A DNA stretch of 64,000 nucleotides, taken from RGIG3178 sp963674495 (GTDB taxonomy: Bacteria; Bacillota; Clostridia; Christensenellales; QAND01). The position numbers were made by a program, and so were the translations under genes. The DNA is taken from the NCBI GenBank assembly GCA_963674495.2, contig CAXXLG010000003.1:62001-126000 (forward strand), written 5' to 3'. The notes under the pieces were generated by a model, which made no database searches, was not told the origin of the DNA, and saw only the letters and a program-made list of their open reading frames with translations. Positions 14,544 to 23,437 of this stretch are shown here, in pieces (the first letter of the stretch is position 1; every line of letters begins with the position of its first letter).

Positions 14544-15807
14544 GGTGAGGCTCCTTTGTTGCGGCCGATTGTTTATAGAACGGCATTGGGTGGACGGTGT
14601 TGTCCTCGATGGGGTTGACGTAAAGTTCGGGTTCACACAGACATACGGCGCGTGCGATGCAGCGGTGGCCAAAGCGGGCGCGCAAACCATCGATGCAATG
14701 ATCCAATTGCGTAAAACGCTCGGCCTCATCGCCAAACAGCGAAAGCTGCCACCCCTCACGCGGGCTTGTGAGCTTGGTCATGCGCACGCCTAGGCTGCGC
14801 AGCGGACGACCGTGCCGCCAGTACGTCTGTAGCAGGGAAAGGGTTTGCTGTGCCATCTGGGCGCTGTTGTTGAGCGCAAACGGCAGTATGGTTTGGTGTA
14901 TCTCGCCGCTAAGATCGCTGTAGCGCATCCACAGCGCAAGGGTTCGCCCCCAAAGTTGTTTTTGGCGCATGCGTTCGCTGACCGATTCGCACAGCATAAA
15001 CAGGACGGGTTTGGCTTTTTGCACTGTCGTGATGTCGTAGGGCAGGGTGGTACTGTTGCCAATGCCTTTTATAAGCAGAGCTTCGCCGTAGCGCAACACC
15101 GGCGTTTTATCCAGTCCGTTTGCAAAGTGGTGCAGGGTAAGCCCCCACTTGCCAAGCAACGAATAAAGCGCTACGGGCGGCGCTGCAGCGATGCCGCCGA
15201 TAGTGTGGATGTTCACACGACGCAACCGATTGTGAGTGGAACGGCCGACGAACAACAGCGTATCGCAGGGCAAGGGATATAAGATCTTGCGAAAATCCTC
15301 GCGGCTGACGGTTGTAACGGCGTCAGGTTTTTTTAAATCGCTGCCCAGTTTGGCAAACACCTTGTTGAAGGAAACGCCGATGGATATCGTCACGCCAAGT
15401 TCATATTTGATGGCAGAGCGGATTTGCTGCGCCACCTCGATGCCATGGTTAAAGGAGGATACGCAGCCAGTGAGATCCAGCCAACTCTCGTCGATGCCAA
15501 ACGGCTCAACGCGGTCGGTATAGCGGGCGTAAATCTCGTTAGCCATGCGTGAAAAGCGCCGATAGCGCGTATAATGCGGTAGAACCAAATGCAAATCGGG
15601 GCATTTTTGTCGGGCCTGCCAGATGGTTTCGCCGGTCTTAACACCCTTTGATTTCGCCAGCATATTTTTGGCCAGAATAATGCCGTGACGCGCGGCGGGA
15701 TCGCCGCATACTGCCACGGGCAGCGCGCGGATGTCCGGGTTGTACAGGCATTCCACCGATGCGTAAAAGTTGTTCATATCGCAATGCAAAATCACGCGAT
15801 CTTTCAC
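14536..15807 (-). CDS. dinB: DNA polymerase IV (Y-family)
   Basis: Low-fidelity translesion polymerase. The palm motifs are clear: ILHCDMNNFYASVE (first catalytic Asp) and EPFGIDESWLDLTG (second Asp-Glu pair), then helix-hairpin-helix and little-finger regions. WQLSLFGDE near the C-terminus is a classic sliding-clamp binding motif (QLSLF). The start is set to GTG at 15807, preceded by AGGTGGTGA. The frame is open to an ATG at 15840, but that ATG coincides with the predicted transcription start and has no ribosome site. 423 aa. Two LexA-type boxes overlap the promoter, so it is likely SOS-induced. Confidence 0.94.
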   Translation of the reverse strand: MKDRVILHCDMNNFYASVECLYNPDIRALPVAVCGDPAARHGIILAKNMLAKSKGVKTGETIWQARQKCPDLHLVLPHYTRYRRFSRMANEIYARYTDRVEPFGIDESWLDLTGCVSSFNHGIEVAQQIRSAIKYELGVTISIGVSFNKVFAKLGSDLKKPDAVTTVSREDFRKILYPLPCDTLLFVGRSTHNRLRRVNIHTIGGIAAAPPVALYSLLGKWGLTLHHFANGLDKTPVLRYGEALLIKGIGNSTTLPYDITTVQKAKPVLFMLCESVSERMRQKQLWGRTLALWMRYSDLSGEIHQTILPFALNNSAQMAQQTLSLLQTYWRHGRPLRSLGVRMTKLTSPREGWQLSLFGDEAERFTQLDHCIDGLRARFGHRCIARAVCLCEPELYVNPIEDNTVHPMPFYKQSAATKEPHHA

Positions 15808-15824
15808 TGTATCACCACCTAAAC

Positions 15825-15872
15825 GAATATTTGTTCCCATATCAGTATAATGAGAACATACGTTCTTGTAAA
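15825..15872 (-). promoter_or_regulatory. SOS promoter of dinB with two LexA boxes
   Basis: On the minus strand TTTACA (15872-15867) and TATACT (15849-15844) are 17 bases apart. Within the spacer lies GAACATACGTTC (15854-15865), a perfect match to the Gram-positive LexA/DinR core GAAC-N4-GTTC. A second, one-mismatch box (GAATATTTGTTC, 15825-15836) lies just past the expected transcription start. LexA binding at either would block RNA polymerase. Confidence 0.85.
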
Positions 15873-15916
15873 GGGGGCGCGTTGAGGAAATATTTTGAAA
15901 ATTTTCGCAAAAACAG

Positions 15917-15970
15917 TTGAAAATATCTTAATACATCGTATAATAAAATAGAAAGTCAAAGATAGTCAAA
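15917..15970 (+). promoter_or_regulatory. ctsR promoter with CtsR operator
   Basis: TTGAAA (15917-15922) and TATAAT (15939-15944), 16 bases apart, are followed by the direct heptad repeat AGTCAAA-GAT-AGTCAAA (15954-15970). This is the known CtsR operator form, placed over the transcription start, so the operon represses itself until heat or protein stress. Confidence 0.9.
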
Positions 15971-15986
15971 GTTAGGAGCGGTCGTC

Positions 15987-16436
15987 ATGTCGGCGTTGAG
16001 CGATACGATTGAGGCATTTATAAAAGCGATGTTGGAGGATGAGGACCAAGCGGAACTCAAACGCAACCAACTCGCGGCAGAGTTTCGGTGTGCGCCGTCA
16101 CAGATTAACTATGTGCTGTCCACGCGCTTTACCAGCCAGCGCGGTTACATTGTGGAGAGCAGGCGTGGGGGCGGTGGATACATCCGTGTCATGCGTATGA
16201 GCGGCGATGAGGAGCTGCTGTACGAGGCGGCGACGCATCCGCCCAAGACATTGACCTTTGAAACGGGGACCGCGTGGCTTATGCGTATGGTACAAAGCCA
16301 GTCGATGACGCGTGAACAGGCCAAGCTGATCAATGCGGCCATCGCGGAGGCGGCGTTGCAGGATGTGGACGCGCAATTGCGCGACGCGGTGCGCGCCCGC
16401 ATATTTCATTCGATGCTGGTTGCCATGGTGCGGTAG
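15987..16436 (+). CDS. ctsR: Class III heat-shock repressor CtsR
   Basis: DNA-binding repressor of clp genes. 149 aa: N-terminal winged helix (LAAEFRCAPSQINYVLSTRF) and the glycine-rich wing SRRGGGGYIRV that contacts DNA and whose Gly tetrad senses heat in known CtsR proteins. C-terminal dimerisation part follows. First gene of ctsR-mcsA-mcsB-clpC, with its own operator upstream. The ATG follows TTAGGAGCGG. Confidence 0.96.
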   Translation: MSALSDTIEAFIKAMLEDEDQAELKRNQLAAEFRCAPSQINYVLSTRFTSQRGYIVESRRGGGGYIRVMRMSGDEELLYEAATHPPKTLTFETGTAWLMRMVQSQSMTREQAKLINAAIAEAALQDVDAQLRDAVRARIFHSMLVAMVR

Positions 16437-16451
16437 AAGGAGGGGAAGAGG

Positions 16452-16922
16452 ATGCTTTGTCAGAAATGTCATCAAAGGGAAGCATCGGTGCATGTTATGC
16501 AGATACTCAACGGCATGATGCGTGAGTTGCACCTGTGCGGCGATTGTGCCACAAAGCAATTCACGCCGGACATGCTAACGGGCAAGCAACTCATGGAGCT
16601 GTTCGGACAAAGCCAGAGCGTGCCGGACCTTGCGTGCCCGGTCTGTGGCGTCACACTCTCGGATTTCCAACGGACCGGCTATGTGGGATGCCCGCAATGC
16701 TATGAGGTGTTTCGTGCACAGATGGAACCCATGTTGATGGCGGTGCACGGCGCTACGCGGCATGTAAGCCGGGCCGCGCAGGGGCCGGTAGAAATGCATC
16801 AGTCCGATGTATGCGCGAGTTTGCGCGAACAACTCAGGCAAGCGGTGCAGGAGGAGCGTTACGAGCAGGCAGCGGTTCTGCGCGATCAATTGCGCAAAGC
16901 GGAGCAGGAGATAAACGGATGA
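16452..16922 (+). CDS. mcsA: McsA, zinc-binding activator of the McsB arginine kinase
   Basis: 156 aa with four CxxC pairs (CQKC, CGDC, CPVC, CPQC) that bind zinc and a C-terminal UVR motif (LREQLRQAVQEERYEQAAVLRDQL). In known systems McsA activates McsB and links it to CtsR and ClpC. Start ATG behind AGAAGGAGGGG. Its stop overlaps the mcsB start as ATGA. Confidence 0.93.
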   Translation: MLCQKCHQREASVHVMQILNGMMRELHLCGDCATKQFTPDMLTGKQLMELFGQSQSVPDLACPVCGVTLSDFQRTGYVGCPQCYEVFRAQMEPMLMAVHGATRHVSRAAQGPVEMHQSDVCASLREQLRQAVQEERYEQAAVLRDQLRKAEQEING

Positions 16923-17911
16923 ATATGGATTTGACAAATTTCATCGTGATGACTAGCCGCGTGCGATTGGCACGCAATTTAAAGGACACGCCGTTTGTTC
17001 ACAAGCTGGATGCCACCGGCCTGCAACGTGCCATGGATATCATCATCGGGGCGGCCAAACCGCTGGAGCTGATGGCGCTGTATGCCCAACAGATGCAGGA
17101 TGCGTATAAGCTGTGGTTGATGGAGGAGCATTTGGTCAGCCGCGATTTTATCAAAGCATCGCGTGGCGCTCTGCTTTTGTCGAAGGAGCGGGATATCGCC
17201 ATCATGCTGATGGAGGAAGACCATCTTCGGATGCAGTGCCTGTTGCATGGTCTGGCGCTGCGTGAAGCACAGCGGCGCATTATGGCGAAACAAGACGTGC
17301 TTGAAAAGACACTATCCTTCGCACAATCCGAACGGATGGGGTATTTGACCGCCTGCCCGAGTAACGTGGGGACCGGACTTCGGGCCAGCGCACTGATGCA
17401 TCTGCCTGCGCTGATAGCCACCGGGCTCGCTAAGGATACGTTTGGAGAGATGAAGGGTGAAGGCGTGGAGATACGCGGGTTGTACGGCGAGGGCAGCGAG
17501 GCCACGGGCCATATGTTTCAGATATCCAACCGGATATCGCTGGGTCGGCGGGAAGAATCGATCATAGCCATGATGACGCAGCATATTTTGCGCATCTGTC
17601 AGGCGGAAACCAAGGCGAGGCAAATGCTTTTGGATCGACACCGGGTGGACATCGAGGATCGGATCAGCCGATCCTACGGCACGCTGCGCTATGCCAAAAA
17701 GCTGTCGCAGGAAGAGGCAATGATGCACATCGGCAACGTAATGCTGGGCGTTTCGCTCGGCGTGCTCCAAGATGTTTCGACGGATCTGCAGGGGCTGATA
17801 CGCCAAATCCAACCCGGGCATCTACAATTGGATCAACACAACGATCTGCCGCAGGATCAGCAGCGTGCCGCGCTTTGCACGGCGGCGATGCGAAAATGCG
17901 AAAGACAATGA
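16919..17911 (+). CDS. mcsB: Protein-arginine kinase McsB
   Basis: Phosphorylates arginines on CtsR and on damaged proteins, marking them for ClpCP. 330 aa. Guanido-kinase features: MTSRVRLARNLKDTPF at the N-terminus (phosphate-binding Arg), MEEDHLRMQCL, and TACPSNVGTGLRAS with the reactive Cys. Start ATG overlaps the mcsA stop; the frame extends upstream to 16811 but only as a shadow of mcsA. Confidence 0.95.
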   Translation: MNMDLTNFIVMTSRVRLARNLKDTPFVHKLDATGLQRAMDIIIGAAKPLELMALYAQQMQDAYKLWLMEEHLVSRDFIKASRGALLLSKERDIAIMLMEEDHLRMQCLLHGLALREAQRRIMAKQDVLEKTLSFAQSERMGYLTACPSNVGTGLRASALMHLPALIATGLAKDTFGEMKGEGVEIRGLYGEGSEATGHMFQISNRISLGRREESIIAMMTQHILRICQAETKARQMLLDRHRVDIEDRISRSYGTLRYAKKLSQEEAMMHIGNVMLGVSLGVLQDVSTDLQGLIRQIQPGHLQLDQHNDLPQDQQRAALCTAAMRKCERQ

Positions 17912-17940
17912 TATAGGGAAATTTTAAAGAGGTGAATGAT

Positions 17941-20367
17941 ATGGAATTTCAACGCTTAACACAGGGTGCACAGAAGGCGCTGGCGCTGGCCCAGGAGAAC
18001 GCGCAGCGCATGGGACATAATTACGTGGGTACCGAGCATCTGTTGCTTGGGTTGATCCAGACTGGCGAAGGAAGCGCCGCGCAGGCGCTTTCAAATCAAG
18101 GCGTGACAGAACAGAAGGTTAACGATTTGATCCAAAGGATCGTGGGAAGGGGCGGCTTTATGCCCTCAGGCTCTTTTGATCTGACACCGCGCACAAAACG
18201 TGTTTTGCAGATTGGCGCTGCGGTGGCACGCCAGATGAGCCACAATTATATCGGTACCGAACACCTTCTATTGGCGCTTATAAGTGAAGGGGATACGGTG
18301 GCTCGGCGCATTCTGCAAGAGTGCAACGTCGATCCCGCCGAAATTCTGAAAACAATTCAGAGCATGCAGAACGGGACGAATGGACAGGGAGAGGAAACCA
18401 GCAAGACCAAGATGTTGGACAGCTTCGGACGTGATTTGACGCAACTGGCGCGCGAAGGCATGTTGGATCCTGTCATCGGGCGGGATAAGGAAATCGAACG
18501 TGTGATCCAAGTGCTGTGCCGCCGCACAAAGAACAATCCGGTGCTTATCGGCGAACCCGGCGTTGGCAAAAGCGCTATTGCCGAGGAGTTAGCCCACAGA
18601 GTGGCCGTGGGCAACATCCCGGAAATATTGAAGGATAAGCGCGTGGTTTCGCTGGATCTTGCATCCATGGTGGCGGGAACCAAGTATCGCGGCGAGTTTG
18701 AAGAGCGCCTCAAGGGTGTATTGAAGGAGATCAAAGAGGTGGGCAACATTATCTTGTTCATTGACGAGGTGCATACCCTCATCGGTGCGGGTGCGGCCGA
18801 AGGGTCGATCGATGCTGCTAACATTCTCAAGCCGGCGCTGGCACGCGGCGAGATTCAGTGCGTGAGCGCCACAACGATAGACGAGTACAGAAAGCACATC
18901 GAAAAGGATGCAGCGCTGGAGCGCCGCTTTCAGCCCGTTATGGTGGGCGAACCGACGGTGGATGAATCCATAGATATCCTGCGCGGTTTGCGCGACCGGT
19001 ATGAGGCGCACCACAGTGTAAAGATCAGCGATGAGGCCATTGAGGCCGCAGTGCACCTGTCCGATCGCTATATCAGCGACAGGTTTCTGCCGGACAAGGC
19101 GATTGATCTGGTGGACGAGGCGGCCGCGCGCGTGCGCATAAGGGCGTTTGTCGCGCCGCCGGATATGAAGGAACTGGAGCAGAAGCTTCAGAGTGTACAG
19201 AAGGAAAAGGAAGAGGCGGTGAGTAACCAGAATTTCGAGCGGGCGGCCACCATGCGCGACGAGGAGCAGAGCCTGACCGAACAGATAGAGCAGCTGCGCG
19301 AAAAGTACAGCATCAGAAAAGCCGAAGGTGAGCTGGTGGTGACCGAAGAGGACATCGCTGACATCGTGGCCAACTGGACCGGCATCCCCGCCAAAAAGAT
19401 GACGGAGGACGAGTCCGAGCGGCTGCTGCACCTGGAGGAAGTACTGCACGAGCGCGTGATCGGACAGGATGAGGCGGTATCAGCCGTATCAAGGGCGATC
19501 AGGCGCGCAAGAGCCGGACTGAAGGATCCTAACCGCCCCATCGGCAGCTTTCTGTTTCTGGGCCCCACCGGCGTGGGCAAAACCGAGCTGAGCCGTGCGC
19601 TGGCGCAGGCGATGTTTGGCGATGAGAACGCGATGGTGCGTTTGGACATGAGCGAATATATGGAAAAGCATACCGTGTCCCGCATGATTGGTTCGCCGCC
19701 GGGCTATGTTGGCTATGACGACGGCGGGCAACTGACCGAGAAGGTTCGCCGCCGTCCATACAGCGTGGTGCTGTTGGATGAAATCGAAAAGGCACACCCC
19801 GACGTGTTCAACATACTGCTCCAAATTTTGGAGGATGGACGTTTGACCGACGGCAAGGGCCGTACGGTGGATTTCCGCAATACGGTGGTTATCATGACCA
19901 GCAACCTCGGTACCGGCAACATCCTGCATAAACAGATGGGATTCGGGGCACAGGGCAATGTGAATTCACTGGAATACCAGGCGCTCAAGGAACGCATGCT
20001 GGATGCATTGAAGGGGGCCTTCCGCCCGGAATTTCTAAACCGCGTGGATGAGACGGTGGTGTTCCATCCGTTGGAGCAGGCGGACATCGAGCGCATCGCG
20101 TCGTTGATGCTGCAAAGCGTGAAAAAGCGCCTCAAGCAGCGTGACATAGACCTGCACTTCACGCAGGCTGCCAGTTTGTATTTGGCCAAGATCGGGTTTG
20201 ATCCGGCCTATGGCGCAAGGCCGCTACGCCGCGCGATCCAGCAACAGGTGGAGGATAACTTGAGCGAGGAGATACTTGCAGGTCACATTGAATTCGGAGA
20301 CTCTGTTCGTGTGGATATGCGCGACGATAAGCTCAGCTTCGAAAAAATGGCGAAGAAGACGAAATAA
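17941..20367 (+). CDS. clpC: ATP-dependent Clp protease ATP-binding subunit ClpC
   Basis: AAA+ unfoldase that feeds substrates to ClpP. 808 aa: two N-terminal Clp repeats (residues 1-145, the phospho-arginine docking domain), AAA1 with GEPGVGKS, a central UVR-containing middle domain (EKEEAVSNQNFERAATMRDEE), AAA2 with GPTGVGKTE, and the C-terminal D2-small domain. Start ATG at 17941 after AGAGGTGA; a GTG 9 bases earlier lies inside that site. No clpP gene is in the window. Confidence 0.97.
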   Translation: MEFQRLTQGAQKALALAQENAQRMGHNYVGTEHLLLGLIQTGEGSAAQALSNQGVTEQKVNDLIQRIVGRGGFMPSGSFDLTPRTKRVLQIGAAVARQMSHNYIGTEHLLLALISEGDTVARRILQECNVDPAEILKTIQSMQNGTNGQGEETSKTKMLDSFGRDLTQLAREGMLDPVIGRDKEIERVIQVLCRRTKNNPVLIGEPGVGKSAIAEELAHRVAVGNIPEILKDKRVVSLDLASMVAGTKYRGEFEERLKGVLKEIKEVGNIILFIDEVHTLIGAGAAEGSIDAANILKPALARGEIQCVSATTIDEYRKHIEKDAALERRFQPVMVGEPTVDESIDILRGLRDRYEAHHSVKISDEAIEAAVHLSDRYISDRFLPDKAIDLVDEAAARVRIRAFVAPPDMKELEQKLQSVQKEKEEAVSNQNFERAATMRDEEQSLTEQIEQLREKYSIRKAEGELVVTEEDIADIVANWTGIPAKKMTEDESERLLHLEEVLHERVIGQDEAVSAVSRAIRRARAGLKDPNRPIGSFLFLGPTGVGKTELSRALAQAMFGDENAMVRLDMSEYMEKHTVSRMIGSPPGYVGYDDGGQLTEKVRRRPYSVVLLDEIEKAHPDVFNILLQILEDGRLTDGKGRTVDFRNTVVIMTSNLGTGNILHKQMGFGAQGNVNSLEYQALKERMLDALKGAFRPEFLNRVDETVVFHPLEQADIERIASLMLQSVKKRLKQRDIDLHFTQAASLYLAKIGFDPAYGARPLRRAIQQQVEDNLSEEILAGHIEFGDSVRVDMRDDKLSFEKMAKKTK

Positions 20368-20371
20368 ACCG

Positions 20372-20405
20372 AAAAGAGGGCCATCCCTTGCGATGGCCCT
20401 CTTTT
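20372..20405. terminator. Terminator after clpC
   Basis: AAAAGAGGGCCATC pairs with GATGGCCCTCTTTT around a 6-base loop, ending in TTTT. It closes the ctsR operon. Confidence 0.9.
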
Positions 20406-20579
20406 GCTTTGGAGTCATCCAATCCGAAAAGGAGCAGCAAAGCATAGGGCTTGCCAAAGGGCATGATCTTTCGGCGGAGAATTGAAGGCGGAACCGTTAT
20501 AATGCCTGTTGGAGCAGTGACAATAATCCCACTTTCGTATGGATAACCAAAGAAAGTAAAAGAGCAATTTGTCAATTTA

Positions 20580-20610
20580 TTGCAACCAATATGCCGTTTT
20601 CCTGTATAAT
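20580..20610 (+). promoter_or_regulatory. Promoter before the EutT-like gene
   Basis: TTGCAA (20580-20585) and perfect TATAAT (20605-20610), 19 bases apart. It starts a probable three-gene operon ending with pgi, and rules out the ATG at 20591 as a start codon. Confidence 0.6.
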
Positions 20611-20635
20611 AAAAATATTGAAAAGGGGCGGTACC

Positions 20636-21151
20636 TTGAAGGATGTAAGTGAAACGCAAACTTGCCTGTATAAAGAGCAAACCGTACGCAAGGATCATCC
20701 ACGCATCGCGTTTCGCGGGGGACTGGATACGCTGTTGGCGCAGACGGTATGCTGCCAATTGGCAATCAGGCGCGCGGGGCATTCCGATGTTGAAAAGCAA
20801 CTTGATGTGATGGCTGCCGTGATACGCGCGCTGTTGTGCGCGGAATACAGCGGCCAATCCTTTGATATAGAATCATTTGACGCCGTCGATTGGGAGGGGA
20901 TGCACAGCGCTTCCCACCATCCCATGGCGCATTTTGGCATACCGCATCCCATAATGGATGCGGTGTTGGGCGAAGGAGTGGCGGTACTGAATCTGCTGCG
21001 GACCCGAATCCGCGATTGTGAGCGTTTGGCGGTCACCGCGTTTGACGCGGACAGGGAAGACATGGTGCACGCGCTCAACCGCATGTCGAGTTTTGTCTAC
21101 GTTCTGATGTGCGCATTGTGTGCAAAGGAGGAACGGGCATCGTGCAAGTAG
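20636..21151 (+). CDS. EutT-like cob(I)alamin adenosyltransferase
   Basis: 171 aa. It aligns by eye along most of its length with the C-terminal catalytic part of ethanolamine-utilisation EutT: HPRIAFRGGLDTL, an Arg-rich helical middle, SHHPMAHFGI, GVAVLNLLRTRIRDCE and ALNRMSSFVYVLM. EutT adenosylates corrinoid to give coenzyme B12. The N-terminal extension and CCxxC iron-binding segment of enterobacterial EutT are missing. The start is taken as TTG at 20636 behind AAAAGGGGCGG, because the only upstream ATG falls in the promoter. No other eut or B12 gene is nearby, so its role beside a TIM-barrel isomerase and pgi is open. Confidence 0.82.
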   Translation: MKDVSETQTCLYKEQTVRKDHPRIAFRGGLDTLLAQTVCCQLAIRRAGHSDVEKQLDVMAAVIRALLCAEYSGQSFDIESFDAVDWEGMHSASHHPMAHFGIPHPIMDAVLGEGVAVLNLLRTRIRDCERLAVTAFDADREDMVHALNRMSSFVYVLMCALCAKEERASCK

Positions 21152-21951
21152 GCATATCCACCGCCAGCTTTTTTACCAGATGTCGGACCGAGGATTCGCT
21201 GGAACCCATAGCCACGCTTGGGGCAAAATGCTACGAGGTTTTTTTAAGCGGCCATTTGGAGTATGAACCGGAATTCATTGGTGAGCTGTGCGCCCGACAA
21301 AAGGTGTTGGGCCTGCGCTGTACGGCGCTGCATGCACTGGGATCGCAATTTGAACCGCAGTTGTTCTCCATCGTGGAGCGGCAGCGGTTGGGTGCGGAAT
21401 ACTTTTTTAAAAAAATACTGGAAGGCGCGGCGTGCCTTGGGGCGCCACTGTATGTTATGCATGGCATTTTTCACTTAAAAAGTGGCAGATGGCAGCCGGA
21501 CCATGCACGGCTTGGCCAAAGATTTGCCGAGCTTAGTGCCATGGCGGCATCGTTCGGCGTCAGGCTGACGCTGGAGAATGTGCACTGGTGCATGTACAAT
21601 CAAAGCGGACTGGCGCAAACGCTATCCCCCTATCTGGCGGACAGTCAACTCGGCTATACACTGGATGTCAAGCAGGCGGTGCAGTCCGGTGACAGCATTG
21701 AGGATTATCTCAAAGATATGGGGAACAGGCTTTGCAACGTACATCTGTGCGACGTAACGTGCCGGGACGGGCTCATACAAACATGCCTGCCCGGGCAGGG
21801 TCAGGTGGATTTTGCCGCGCTGGCGCAGAAAATCAAACGCATCAATGCGAATGCCAGCGTGACGATGGAGGTCTATGCGCCAGATTACCGGACATTGGAA
21901 GAATTGCAGCAATCGTACACATGGCTGTGCGGAATTTTCACAGACCTATAG
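21142..21951 (+). CDS. Sugar phosphate isomerase/epimerase-like TIM barrel
   Basis: 269 aa, xylose-isomerase-like TIM barrel (AP endonuclease 2 superfamily). Typical strands with metal ligands are present: LYVMHGIFH, LTLENVHW (metal Glu), LGYTLDVKQA, CNVHLCDV and VTMEVYAP. Members isomerise sugars or inositols or act as endonuclease IV; the substrate cannot be inferred. The start is GTG at 21142 with AGGAGG upstream, overlapping the EutT-like gene by 10 bases; an ATG at 21109 would overlap by 43 bases and lacks a site. Lies between the EutT-like gene and pgi. Confidence 0.8.
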   Translation: MQVGISTASFFTRCRTEDSLEPIATLGAKCYEVFLSGHLEYEPEFIGELCARQKVLGLRCTALHALGSQFEPQLFSIVERQRLGAEYFFKKILEGAACLGAPLYVMHGIFHLKSGRWQPDHARLGQRFAELSAMAASFGVRLTLENVHWCMYNQSGLAQTLSPYLADSQLGYTLDVKQAVQSGDSIEDYLKDMGNRLCNVHLCDVTCRDGLIQTCLPGQGQVDFAALAQKIKRINANASVTMEVYAPDYRTLEELQQSYTWLCGIFTDL

Positions 21952-21969
21952 AAGCAGGAGGGATCGGAC

Positions 21970-23379
21970 ATGGAAGATCGACAAGCGGATACAGAGGCAT
22001 TGCGCATTCAACTTGACATTGCCGGCATGATGCGTGATGTGGTGGGCGAAAACGGGTTTACCATGGATGAGCTTAGCGCGCCGTGTTTTGTACAGGCGGC
22101 GCAGCGGATGCGTGCAAAGCACAAGGACATGGCGTTCCGTAGCCTGCCGTTCGTGCAGGAACATATTGTAGTGGAAATCCAAAAGCAAGCGGCGCGCATC
22201 CGGCAGCAGTTTGACAACTTTGTCATATTTGGCGTCGGCGGCAGCGCGCTGGGCCCGATGGCGGTGCAGCAGGCGCTTAACCACCTGCACTACAACGAGT
22301 TGCCAAAGGGAAAGCGCGGTGGCCCGCGGCTGTATGTGGAGGACAACGTCGATCCGGCGCGCATGGATGCCCTTTTTGATGCGATTGATGTGGAGAAAAC
22401 ATGCTTCAATGTCATCAGCAAAAGCGGCAGTACCAGCGAGACCATGGCCCAACTTCTCATCGTAACCGAGCAGCTTCAAAAGCGTGAATTGCCGCTGTGT
22501 GAACATATCATAGCCACCACGGATAAGGAGAAAGGGAACCTTATCAAAATCGCAAAACAAAACGATTTGCCCACGTTCGTCATCCCCGACGGCGTGGCGG
22601 GCCGATTTACCGAACTGACACCGGTGGGCCTTCTGGCGGCGTCGGTGTGCGGGATCGACATCGAAGCGCTGCTACAGGGCGCTGCTTTCATGGAACAGAA
22701 TCTTCAAAGCGATGATGTGACGGGCAACATCGCATATCTCGACGGCGCACTGCAATACCTTTGCATGCAAAACGGTCTCAACATCTCGGTGATGATGCCG
22801 TATGCGGATGCTCTCAAGCTGATGGCGGACTGGTACGCGCAGCTGTGGGCGGAGTCGCTGGGCAAGCGGTTCGATTTGGAGGGGAAAGTCGTCAACGTGG
22901 GGCAGACGCCAATGAAAGCGCTGGGTGTGACCGATCAGCATTCACAGATCCAGCTGTATACCGAAGGACCCTTCGACAAAGTGGTTACGTTTGTTAAGGT
23001 GGAGGACTACGGGCAAGATGTAAAAATACCGCACGGTTATGAGGATACGCCGGACGTGGCGTTTCTGGGCGGTCACAGCCTTTCTGAGCTGATTAAAGCC
23101 GAGCAGTATGCTACCGGATATGCGCTAACGCAGGCCAAACGGCTGCACAAGAGCATCATTCTGCCGCGCATCGACGCGCATACCATCGGACAGCTTCTCT
23201 ATATGTTGGAGGTGGAAACAGCGTTCGTGGGCGAACTGCTTCACATCAACGCGTTCGACCAGCCCGGCGTTGAGGAGGGCAAGAACGGAACGTATGCGCT
23301 GTTGGGCAAGGCCGGCTTTGAACAAAAACGGGCGGATCTTGAAAAGGCGCGCCAACGGGGCTCTCAATATCTGTTTTAA
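21970..23379 (+). CDS. pgi: Glucose-6-phosphate isomerase
   Basis: Interconverts glucose-6-phosphate and fructose-6-phosphate in glycolysis. 469 aa with FGVGGSALGPMAVQQAL, VISKSGSTSETMAQ (sugar-phosphate binding), ESLGKRFDLEG and VTDQHSQIQLYTEGPFDK (catalytic Glu/His region). Starts 18 bases after the isomerase-like gene behind AGGAGGGATCGGAC and ends the operon at a terminator. Confidence 0.96.
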   Translation: MEDRQADTEALRIQLDIAGMMRDVVGENGFTMDELSAPCFVQAAQRMRAKHKDMAFRSLPFVQEHIVVEIQKQAARIRQQFDNFVIFGVGGSALGPMAVQQALNHLHYNELPKGKRGGPRLYVEDNVDPARMDALFDAIDVEKTCFNVISKSGSTSETMAQLLIVTEQLQKRELPLCEHIIATTDKEKGNLIKIAKQNDLPTFVIPDGVAGRFTELTPVGLLAASVCGIDIEALLQGAAFMEQNLQSDDVTGNIAYLDGALQYLCMQNGLNISVMMPYADALKLMADWYAQLWAESLGKRFDLEGKVVNVGQTPMKALGVTDQHSQIQLYTEGPFDKVVTFVKVEDYGQDVKIPHGYEDTPDVAFLGGHSLSELIKAEQYATGYALTQAKRLHKSIILPRIDAHTIGQLLYMLEVETAFVGELLHINAFDQPGVEEGKNGTYALLGKAGFEQKRADLEKARQRGSQYLF

Positions 23380-23395
23380 AAAGGGATGTATTTTC

Positions 23396-23428
23396 AAAGG
23401 CGGACGCAGTGGTCGCGTCCGCCTTTTT
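23396..23428. terminator. Terminator between pgi and the transglutaminase-like gene
   Basis: AAAGGCGGACGC pairs with GCGTCCGCCTTT, loop of 7, followed by TTT. It serves the convergent genes on both sides. Confidence 0.9.
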
Positions 23429-23437
23429 GTATCGCGT

